Positions 1 through 5,368 of a stretch of 5,368 bases of DNA are shown here, piece by piece. The translations under genes were made by a program, and so were the position numbers. Source of the DNA: Chitinophagaceae bacterium (GTDB lineage: Bacteria > Bacteroidota > Bacteroidia > Chitinophagales > Chitinophagaceae); NCBI GenBank assembly GCA_947452875.1, contig CANGEZ010000169.1:1-5368 (forward strand), written 5' to 3'. The notes under the pieces were generated by a model, which ran no database searches, had not been told where the DNA came from, and saw only the letters and a list, made by a program, of their open reading frames with translations. Position 1 is the first letter of the stretch, and the number at the start of each line of letters is the position of its first letter.

Positions 1-1127
1 AAGGGTTCGCCGTAAATGCTGGTAAGCGCTTCTGCAGCCGCACTGCTGATGGTGCTGTGTCCGCAAGTATACTCAGGGAAAGGAGGTGTTTGTAAAAATG
101 GTCTCCAATTGATATCGATGTATTTGTTAATGACAGTTTCTGGTCTGGATGTGTTGTAATCATATTTTGCATTCCAACATTGAATGAACGCATCGAAAAT
201 ACAAACCGAAGTCAGCGTGTATGCAGAAACGGTAGTAGCAAAATCTGATTTCGCTTTTTGTGCAGCAATACCCACGATATTCATCCAATGTCCCGGAGGT
301 GAGAATTTTTTAGTCATGAATTGTACATGCCCACTCACATTCAATCTTACATTCAAATCATCCCAGAACTCTGCGATATGTTTTTGTTCTGGAGTTAAAC
401 TGTCAATGGCATTTTTAACATCCATCACCTGTTTGTAATACTCGCTGTTTTTGTCTTTGATGTTGAATGTCATCGGTGGTGGCACTTTAAACTGTTCTGG
501 ACTATCAATAGCGAGTGTTCTGATTTCCATCCAATGAGGTTCCAATGCTTGCATATAAGCCGGTGGCGTGGGAATCCACCTTCCGGGAGTATCTATAACT
601 GTGTATTTTGTCGCACTTCTGGTTTGGGCATAATTATCTTTTTTACTCCAGCGCATAATGTGTGCCGTTACCGTATCAGCAAAAACTTTTGATTTGGTGA
701 TCATTTCTTCAGGCATACCCGTGCTGTCGGCCAAATGAACGATATAATCATATTCACCTATCAAACTGCCTTCTGGAAATGTAACAGCATTACCAATTTT
801 AATGAACGCTAACAATGAAGCCATATGAAAGTTTACACCCGCTGTATCTACTTTTGGCAAAGGACCCAAATCATGAATTTGTCCGGCTAGAGAATTGAAT
901 GATGGATTGCCAGCAGCCATGGCTTCGTAAGCAGCGATATTAGCATAAGCATAATTACGCGAACCAATCATCGGTGGGAAATTGTTTTCCAATACCACAT
1001 CATTCAGCTTCTTTACCGTCTTACAGTATAACAATGGATCATTGAAAACCGCAACATAAGTATTGTTTTTTTCTTTGCATGAAGCCAAGATGACAATCAG
1101 CGTAAAAACGTAAACTATTTTTTTCAT
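1..1127 (-). CDS. Vanadium-dependent haloperoxidase / PAP2-superfamily lipoprotein (3' end outside window)
   Basis: The minus-strand frame is open from ATG at 1127 to the left edge: 375 codons, no stop, C-terminus missing. The start MKKIVYVFTLIVILASC is a lipoprotein signal peptide with lipobox L14-A15-S16-C17, so the product should be a lipid-anchored exported protein. An alpha-helical region follows, including YANIAAYEAMAAG near residue 110. The active-site signature is near the end: K321-x6-R328-P329 in WNAKYDYNTSRPE, then TPPFPEYTCGHS with G356 and H357. In this family Lys, Arg and the Ser-Gly-His group bind vanadate (or phosphate in PAP2 phosphatases), and the His acts as acid/base. Here Cys355 replaces the usual Ser. 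The last catalytic Arg/His pair would lie beyond the window. Family members oxidise halides with peroxide or act as phosphatases; sequence alone does not decide. The start is 10 bases after the HAD gene's stop, which suggests one operon. Family assignment is confident; substrate unknown. Confidence 0.9.
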   Translation of the reverse strand, partial: MKKIVYVFTLIVILASCKEKNNTYVAVFNDPLLYCKTVKKLNDVVLENNFPPMIGSRNYAYANIAAYEAMAAGNPSFNSLAGQIHDLGPLPKVDTAGVNFHMASLLAFIKIGNAVTFPEGSLIGEYDYIVHLADSTGMPEEMITKSKVFADTVTAHIMRWSKKDNYAQTRSATKYTVIDTPGRWIPTPPAYMQALEPHWMEIRTLAIDSPEQFKVPPPMTFNIKDKNSEYYKQVMDVKNAIDSLTPEQKHIAEFWDDLNVRLNVSGHVQFMTKKFSPPGHWMNIVGIAAQKAKSDFATTVSAYTLTSVCIFDAFIQCWNAKYDYNTSRPETVINKYIDINWRPFLQTPPFPEYTCGHSTISSAAAEALTSIYGEP

Positions 1128-1137
1128 TGTAAGTTTT

Positions 1138-1797
1138 TTATAATAAATCAGCAGGAGTTAGTTGGGTAAAATCTTTTATGAATCTGATGATTTTTTCGTG
1201 ATGACCAAATTCAATTACATCATGATGAGTATTTACTACAACGCAACGCATGCCTGCTCTTTCGGCACACTCCACACCTTTGGGTACATCTTCAAATACA
1301 ATACATTCATCAGGATTCAATCCTAGTTTTGATGCACACATTAAAAATGTTTCGGGATCGGGCTTGCTGTGGGTTACATCATTTTTGCCAACAAGTGCTT
1401 CAAAATAATGAGCAATATCAAGCTCTTCCAAAGTGAAATGAATGTTTTCATGAATGCCTGCCGTTCCCAAACCAATCTTTATTCCGGCAGCTTTTGCTTG
1501 TTCTAAAAAATCATGTAAACCGGGAACAGCATCAATTTTACCTTTATAAATTTCTCTGTATAAAGCTTCTTTATAATCTCCCCATTTATTGGCTTCCTCC
1601 GAAGTGAATTTCCCTTTTCCAAAAATTCGGTTTACAATATCCTCATTCTTTCCATAAAGTTCTTTCAGTAAATCATCGCCTTGTAAATTTCCGCCCATTT
1701 CTAAAACGACACGCTCCCAAACAGGCAAATGGAAATGCATATTATCACATATCGTTCCATCCATATCAAAAATAAATCCTTTGACGATACTTGTCAT
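1138..1797 (-). CDS. HAD-superfamily hydrolase, beta-phosphoglucomutase-like subfamily
   Basis: Complete 219-residue cytoplasmic protein, a normal length for HAD enzymes with a small helical C1 cap. Motif I is FDMDGT, with nucleophile D11 and acid/base D13. The cap spans roughly residues 18-88. Motif II is T112 in GLGTAG, motif III is K145 in HSKPDPETF, and motif IV is E169-D170 in VFEDVPKGVECAERAGM, which binds Mg2+. All catalytic residues are present. The KPDPETF and VFEDxxxGVxxAxxAGM strings are typical of the phosphoglucomutase/sugar-phosphate phosphatase branch, so it probably hydrolyses or isomerises a small phosphorylated metabolite; the substrate cannot be read from sequence. ATG at 1797 is chosen because the core HAD beta strand begins within ten residues. 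It is the first gene of a likely two-gene unit with the haloperoxidase and is divergent from the plus-strand gene at 1898. Confidence 0.93.
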   Translation of the reverse strand: MTSIVKGFIFDMDGTICDNMHFHLPVWERVVLEMGGNLQGDDLLKELYGKNEDIVNRIFGKGKFTSEEANKWGDYKEALYREIYKGKIDAVPGLHDFLEQAKAAGIKIGLGTAGIHENIHFTLEELDIAHYFEALVGKNDVTHSKPDPETFLMCASKLGLNPDECIVFEDVPKGVECAERAGMRCVVVNTHHDVIEFGHHEKIIRFIKDFTQLTPADLL

Positions 1798-1897
1798 GTT
1801 GTAAACAGTGAATATTACTTAATTTGCAAAGCATAAATTTACAGAAATCGATTCGAAATGCAGGCAACATTCTTTGCATAAACGCCATCTTTATAAT
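1798..1897. promoter_or_regulatory. Divergent intergenic region, probable promoters both ways
   Basis: These 100 AT-rich bases separate divergent start codons and should hold promoters for both units. The Bacteroidota -7 consensus is TAnnTTTG. On the plus strand TTAATTTG at 1819-1826 matches it at 7 of 8 positions, with a TTG 17 bases upstream at 1799-1801. On the minus strand TATGCTTTG (complement of 1827-1835) resembles it with one extra spacer base. Two short palindromes, TTTGCAAA (1823-1830) and AATCGATT (1846-1853), could be chance or operator half-sites. No convincing ribosome binding site precedes either ATG, as is common in this phylum. The promoter assignments are weak. Confidence 0.35.
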
Positions 1898-2836
1898 ATG
1901 AATCTTAAAAAATTAATTATAGCTGTTACTGTTGTATTGGTGGCATTTTTTTTGGGAATTTTTCTATTCATACCTGCTGTTATCAATATATCTGCAGCAG
2001 GATATTTCAATAACAACTCCAGAGTATGCGCCGACAATCTTTTAATTGAATCCAATTGGCAAAAATGGTGGCCTGAAAAAAATACTAATGACAGCAATTT
2101 TGTTTTTCAAAATACAAACTTCACCATTACCGATCGCTCTCCTTATGCAGCCGGTATCGACCTTATCAAAAAAGATAAAAAAAGTATCAACACAACTATA
2201 GACCTTGTTTTATACAAACCAGATTCTACTGGATTTGAATGGAAATGTAAACTTACTCCGGGCAACAATCCTATCAGCAGACTTGAAAATTATTTCCTTG
2301 CTGTTGACATTAAAAAGAAGATGGATAAATTAATGAAAGCATATGCAGATTATGTTGGCGTTAAAAAAAATGTTTATGGAATTGAAATCGACAAAAGAAA
2401 ATTTACCGATACTTTCATGATCAGCACAGAAAAGTTTGTTATGGCTTATCCTGATAATAAAACAATCTATGCTATTATTGATGAACTTACTGATTTTGCA
2501 AAAGCCAACGGCGCAAGTATGGTTAAATATCCAATGATGAACATTGAAAAAAGAGACAGTAGCGGCTATGCGTTAAAGTTAGCTTTACCTATAAACAAAC
2601 AAATTCCTTCCAGCGATAAATTTCGTTTCAGATTCATGATTCAGGGAAATACATTATTTGCTCCTGTAACTGGTGGTAATGCTTCTATTGAAAATGCTAT
2701 CGAACAAATGAGGTTGTATATTGGTGATTATAAATTGTCTGCTCCGGCTATTCCGTTTCAGTCTATGGTAACAAATAGATTGCAGGAGCCGGATACTACT
2801 AAATGGGTAACGAATATTTATTACCCGGTGATGTAA
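1898..2836 (+). CDS. Membrane-anchored SRPBCC-like plus GyrI-like (effector-binding) domain protein
   Basis: 312 residues from ATG at 1898. The frame also allows a TTG start at 1874, but the ATG directly precedes a standard N-terminal anchor (MNLKK then a hydrophobic stretch, residues 6-29). Residues about 30-155 look like a diverged SRPBCC (START-like lipid/ligand pocket) domain; SNWQKWWPE at 52-60 resembles the W-x-x-W-x-P segment of Bacteroidota members. Residues about 158-312 fit a GyrI-like/AraC effector-binding domain: a Tyr-rich IYAIIDELTDFAKANG helix (180-195), YPMMNIE (201-207), a second helix SIENAIEQMRLYIGDY (273-288), PFQSM (296-300), and the terminal IYYPV typical of this fold. 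The residue usually Glu in the PFE-type segment is Gln298 here. There is no DNA-binding domain, so it is likely a ligand-binding protein facing the periplasm. Assignment is by pattern and remote; function unknown. It is monocistronic, with a C-rich repeat starting at the base after its stop. Confidence 0.7.
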   Translation: MNLKKLIIAVTVVLVAFFLGIFLFIPAVINISAAGYFNNNSRVCADNLLIESNWQKWWPEKNTNDSNFVFQNTNFTITDRSPYAAGIDLIKKDKKSINTTIDLVLYKPDSTGFEWKCKLTPGNNPISRLENYFLAVDIKKKMDKLMKAYADYVGVKKNVYGIEIDKRKFTDTFMISTEKFVMAYPDNKTIYAIIDELTDFAKANGASMVKYPMMNIEKRDSSGYALKLALPINKQIPSSDKFRFRFMIQGNTLFAPVTGGNASIENAIEQMRLYIGDYKLSAPAIPFQSMVTNRLQEPDTTKWVTNIYYPVM

Positions 2837-2862
2837 AGCCCCCTCAATCCCCCAAGGGGGAA
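2837..2862 (+). repeat. C-rich gene-end element, left copy (inverted partner at 3117-3143)
   Basis: The element AGCCCCCTCAATCCCCC followed by AAGGGGGAA begins at the base right after the TAA stop of the plus-strand gene. It contains a short self-complementary core, CCCCCAAGGGGG (2849-2860). The reverse complement of 3117-3143 matches it at about 25 of 27 aligned positions (one substitution, one inserted A). I associate strings of this kind with dispersed gene-end repeats in Bacteroidota genomes, from memory and not by search. A hairpin of the core would have a 2-4 base loop and no T tract, so a role as an intrinsic terminator is unproven. Confidence 0.8.
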
Positions 2863-2885
2863 GCTGATTGTGTTTTGTTGGAGTA

Positions 2886-2945
2886 ACCACGAATTCACGA
2901 ATTTTTTCACCGCAGAGGCCAGAGGTTTTAGAGTTTACGCTGAGG
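2886..2945. repeat. Word-repeat block 1 (CACGAATT and CAGAGG modules)
   Basis: The block opens with ACCACGAATTC (2886-2896), which includes a perfect tandem octamer CACGAATT at 2888-2895 and 2896-2903. TTTCAC and CGCA (2905-2914) follow, then two CAGAGG words (2913-2918 and 2920-2925) and a related ACGCTGAGG (2937-2945). The order ACCACGAATTC, spacer, TTTCAC, GCA recurs in the same direction at 3060-3080. The words are degenerate and not codon-periodic, which argues against a coding origin. Confidence 0.7.
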
Positions 2946-2990
2946 TTTATTTTGAAAATGAAGCGGCATTTGCTCGGAGTTAATTGTCTC

Positions 2991-3020
2991 TTCCTTATTT
3001 CTTATTTTTAATTCCTTATT
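2991..3020. repeat. T-rich tract with a nine-base direct repeat
   Basis: TTCCTTATT occurs exactly at 2991-2999 and again at 3012-3020, 21 bases apart, within pyrimidine-rich DNA that continues as a T run to about 3031. Similar words between the copies (TTTCTTATTTTTAA) suggest a locally duplicated low-complexity tract. The bias may reflect replication slippage alone. Confidence 0.5.
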
Positions 3021-3035
3021 ATTTTTTTTATTCGT

Positions 3036-3109
3036 AACAAAGACTCGAAGACACAAATTACCACGAATTCGTTTCACGCAAAGCTCGCAAGGGAGCAAAG
3101 GCGCGAAGG
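3036..3109. repeat. Word-repeat block 2 (GCAAAG/GCGAAG modules)
   Basis: This block contains ACCACGAATTC (3060-3070) and TTTCACGCA (3072-3080), the same order and direction as in block 1. It ends in four consecutive units of 7-9 bases: CGCAAAG (3077-3083), CTCGCAAGG (3084-3092), GAGCAAAG (3093-3100) and GCGCGAAGG (3101-3109). A related ACTCGAAGACAC lies at 3043-3054. The units share a G-C/G-A-A-G/A-G core but differ base by base, so this is a degenerate tandem array rather than a recent duplication. Confidence 0.7.
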
Positions 3110-3116
3110 TTTTCTT

Positions 3117-3143
3117 TTCCCCCTTTGGGGGACTGAGGGGGCT
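3117..3143 (-). repeat. C-rich gene-end element, right copy (inverted partner of 2837-2862)
   Basis: Read on the minus strand this is AGCCCCCTCAGTCCCCC followed by AAAGGGGGAA, starting two bases after the TAG stop (3146-3148) of the FG-GAP gene. Its core is CCCCCTTTGGGGG on the plus strand (3119-3131). Each copy therefore sits in the same position and orientation relative to its own gene, directly after the stop codon. The two copies could also pair across roughly 250 bases in a read-through transcript. Confidence 0.8.
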
Positions 3144-3145
3144 AT

Positions 3146-5368
3146 CTACCACTCCAACACCCTCAAACTATCATTACCACTACTCACCACAAAAGCAGAT
3201 TTCTTTCCTGAAATATTGATTGGTAAAACATGCCTACCCTCTCCTTTCAACACAACACCGTTCATATTTGTTGCAGCAAACTTTCCATTTCCTTTGTTAA
3301 TCAATACTGTTCCATAATCCGCATCATACCTTCCCATTTCAATATTGTTCTCATAATAATTACCAACGCATATTAAATCGGGTAGTTGGTCATGATTAAT
3401 GTCTGTTACAATAGCATCTCTCATCGGTGTTAGTTGCGCTTGCCAAGGAAGTGGCATTGCAGTGAAATTCATTTTTCCGTCGTTGATGAAAATCATACTC
3501 GAAAATTCATTAGCGGTATATACAATTGATGAATTCATTTTTTCTTTACCAATGATATCGTCAATAGAAGCTTTTGCTAAATCTTCAGCATACAGATATT
3601 TTTTCTTGAAAGGTGGCATTTGTCTCATCAACTCATCTCTGTTGGCAAATGGTATTTCTTTGTGCTGCACAAAATAAGTAAGTATCTGCTCTTTGGTTTC
3701 ATTGTTGTCGAAATCATTATAATACATTTTTACAGGCTCTGCTGCTGACGCTTTCAATCTGCTGTTCAATCCCAAATTACCTGCAATGATATCCAAATCT
3801 CCATCTCCATCCACATCAAATGTTTTTACAAAATTCCACCAGCCTTTTTGTGATGAAATTTCTTTCTTTAAATACTTACCATTGCTGTTAATAAAAGCAG
3901 TTATAGTTCCCCATTCACTTGACAACAACAAATCACTTTTTCCATCTTTATTCAAATCACTCCAACAGGCACCTGTTACCATTCCCGATTGCTTAAGATC
4001 TTTAGCATACTTATCCGTTACATCGCTGAAATTTCCTTTGCCATCATTCAATAATAAATAAGATGAAGGTTGTTCTCCATATGCAAATGAAACCGTTCTG
4101 GCTCCGATAAATAAATCTTGAAATCCATCTCCATTGATATCATTGGCTGCAACACATGATGCGTTGATAAAAAGATTTGGAAACGATGAGACTTGTTTTT
4201 TTAAATTTCCTTGTCCATCGTTAAAGAAAACTCTCGGTAACAAATACTCGCTGTTACCATAATATTCATTTCCTCCATCGGCAATGACCAAATCTAATTT
4301 TTTATCATTGTTCACATCAACCCAAATGGCATCTGTTTCTTCATACACGCTGTCTTTATCTAATTCAGGTTGTTTCATGCTTTCAAATCTTCCGGAATTG
4401 TTTTGAATGTAAACAGCTGGCTTGTTTCCTTTGGAAGATCCCACAAACAAATCTTCTTTACCATCGCCGTTTATATCCGCTACAGCCAAAGCTGGACCTT
4501 CACGCGAAACCATATGCGGTATCAACAACTCTCTGTCGAATTCATTGAATGGATTTTCAACATGTTTATAATCCAACCCAATTTCTGAAGCAACAGCTTT
4601 CATCGCCGGCAATGGATTTTGATAATGCTGCGACAATCTGTTGTAATCAAAAGCGGGTAACCCTTTACGGTAGTTTACCTGTTGAATGGAATTTGCTTTA
4701 TATGAAATTTGCTGATAGGTATTATCAGGCCATATCAATATCATTGAATCTACTTTCCCATTTCCTAATCCTGCTTGCAAAGGAATTTCCATGCTCGACA
4801 AAAATCCTCTTACCGGATATTTTTCATAAGTGCTGATGCTGTCTTTGTGATACACCAACAATTTAGCACCAACGGCGTTTTTATTTTTATCATCTCCTTT
4901 TAAATGTAATTGAATCCAATTGTTTTTTATCGGCTGTTCGTTTTGTTTGTTCTCATACAACATTGCAGGGTCATCGATATTATTAACCACAATATCTAAA
5001 TCGCCGTCATTATCCAAATCCGCATAAACAGTACCATTTGAAAAAGTAGGTAAATCATTGCCTACATTCACATTCCAATCTTCAAATGCCGCATTGCCTT
5101 TATTGTGAAAAAAACGATTGGGCAATTTGATTTGAGGAAATTTTTCAATCACCGCCATTTCCTTTTCATCCATATTATTGGCATCAATTTTTTTCTGCAA
5201 CTCTTCATTACTCACGTAGTTCACATAATCGATATCATTTAATCTTTTTGGAATGCCATTGCTGATGAACAAATCTTTCCATCCATCATTATCAAAATCC
5301 ATGAATAAAGAAGCCCAACTCCAATCGGTTGCGGCAACACCGCTGTACAAACCGATTTCACTGAACAT
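3146..5368 (-). CDS. FG-GAP/VCBS repeat protein with ASPIC/UnbV domain, CRTAC1-like (5' end outside window)
   Basis: 740 residues are visible, to a TAG at 3146. The Met at 5368 is probably internal: FSEIGLYSGVAATDWSW lies mid-protein in this family, whose members are usually around 1,100 residues, so signal peptide and first repeats should be off the right edge. Numbering from that Met, eight calcium-binding-type DxDxDG loops start at D24, D117, D298, D351, D410, D471, D518 and D656, as in beta-propeller blades; those at D351 (NNDKK) and D656 (NHDQL) lack the Gly. An ASPIC/UnbV-like segment lies at about 165-233 (AVGAKLLVY to IQQVNY). A looser DFDNN loop at 552-556 precedes a charged helical insert (570-612) typical of Bacteroidota members. 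Expected at the cell surface or in the periplasm; the biochemical role is unknown. It ends facing the plus-strand gene, across the repeat region. Confidence 0.9.
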   Translation of the reverse strand: MFSEIGLYSGVAATDWSWASLFMDFDNDGWKDLFISNGIPKRLNDIDYVNYVSNEELQKKIDANNMDEKEMAVIEKFPQIKLPNRFFHNKGNAAFEDWNVNVGNDLPTFSNGTVYADLDNDGDLDIVVNNIDDPAMLYENKQNEQPIKNNWIQLHLKGDDKNKNAVGAKLLVYHKDSISTYEKYPVRGFLSSMEIPLQAGLGNGKVDSMILIWPDNTYQQISYKANSIQQVNYRKGLPAFDYNRLSQHYQNPLPAMKAVASEIGLDYKHVENPFNEFDRELLIPHMVSREGPALAVADINGDGKEDLFVGSSKGNKPAVYIQNNSGRFESMKQPELDKDSVYEETDAIWVDVNNDKKLDLVIADGGNEYYGNSEYLLPRVFFNDGQGNLKKQVSSFPNLFINASCVAANDINGDGFQDLFIGARTVSFAYGEQPSSYLLLNDGKGNFSDVTDKYAKDLKQSGMVTGACWSDLNKDGKSDLLLSSEWGTITAFINSNGKYLKKEISSQKGWWNFVKTFDVDGDGDLDIIAGNLGLNSRLKASAAEPVKMYYNDFDNNETKEQILTYFVQHKEIPFANRDELMRQMPPFKKKYLYAEDLAKASIDDIIGKEKMNSSIVYTANEFSSMIFINDGKMNFTAMPLPWQAQLTPMRDAIVTDINHDQLPDLICVGNYYENNIEMGRYDADYGTVLINKGNGKFAATNMNGVVLKGEGRHVLPINISGKKSAFVVSSGNDSLRVLEW

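Larger units (their letters stand above)
2837..3145. repeat. Repeat-mosaic intergenic region between convergent genes
   Basis: These 309 bases between convergent stop codons hold no credible gene. From left to right: a C-rich element (2837-2862), a word-repeat block (2886-2945), a fairly unstructured stretch (2946-2980), a T-rich tract (2981-3031), a second word-repeat block (3036-3109) and an inverted copy of the C-rich element (3117-3143). Open frames on the minus strand at 2928-3152 and 2654-2890 are made largely of repeat or of antisense to the upstream gene, and are judged non-coding. The region may also end transcription from both sides, but I see no canonical GC hairpin followed by a T run in either direction. 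Confidence 0.75.

Noticed and set aside
184..438. An 84-codon plus-strand open frame
   Set aside because: It is antisense to the haloperoxidase gene, whose frame is intact and carries family motifs across this stretch.
1874..1897. TTG start extending the plus-strand gene by eight residues
   Set aside because: The added residues (MHKRHLYN) precede a standard signal-anchor that begins at ATG 1898. Neither start has a clear ribosome binding site, and ATG is the more common start.
2849..2860. CCCCCAAGGGGG as an intrinsic terminator
   Set aside because: The loop is very short and no T tract follows on the plus strand. The equivalent on the right is followed on the minus strand by purines, not T residues.
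2654..2890. A 78-codon minus-strand open frame
   Set aside because: Most of it is antisense to the well-supported GyrI-like domain, and the rest is the C-rich element.
2886..3109. CRISPR array
   Set aside because: The repeats are 7-11 bases, degenerate and irregularly spaced, with no uniform spacers and no cas genes in the window.
2928..3152. A 74-codon minus-strand open frame across the repeat region
   Set aside because: It reads through the C-rich element and word-repeat block 2, has no domain-like pattern, and overlaps the end of the FG-GAP gene. The translation is the kind of artefact repeat DNA produces.
3399..4836. Four plus-strand open frames of 72-95 codons
   Set aside because: All are antisense to the FG-GAP gene, which shows regular DxDxDG loops throughout. 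None has a recognisable domain.

Overview
The window looks like chromosomal DNA of a Bacteroidota bacterium, probably Chitinophagaceae or a close relative. The reasons are its AT-rich composition, gene starts without a clear Shine-Dalgarno sequence, a lipoprotein-type haloperoxidase, a CRTAC1-like FG-GAP/VCBS protein with an ASPIC/UnbV module, and a C-rich gene-end repeat of a kind I associate with this phylum. The taxonomic call is inference from protein style and was not tested by search.

Layout: (a) 1-1127, minus strand: 5' part of a vanadium-dependent haloperoxidase/PAP2-superfamily lipoprotein gene whose 3' end runs off the left edge. (b) 1138-1797, minus: a complete HAD-superfamily phosphatase/phosphomutase gene, 10 bases upstream of (a) and very likely co-transcribed with it. 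(c) 1798-1897: a 100-base divergent intergenic region. (d) 1898-2836, plus: a membrane-anchored protein that looks like a diverged SRPBCC domain followed by a GyrI-like effector-binding domain. (e) 2837-3145: a 309-base gap between convergent genes, packed with repeats: a near-identical inverted C-rich element right after each flanking stop codon, and between them two same-polarity blocks of short degenerate words plus a T-rich tract. (f) 3146-5368, minus: the C-terminal 740 residues of a large secreted FG-GAP/VCBS protein whose 5' end lies beyond the right edge.

The haloperoxidase and the FG-GAP protein are both expected outside the cytoplasm. They share a strand but are separated by the plus-strand gene, so they are not one transcript as laid out here. 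No RNA gene, CRISPR array, transposase or toxin-antitoxin pair was seen. No clearly new multi-gene system is visible; the least explained part is the repeat mosaic at 2837-3145.
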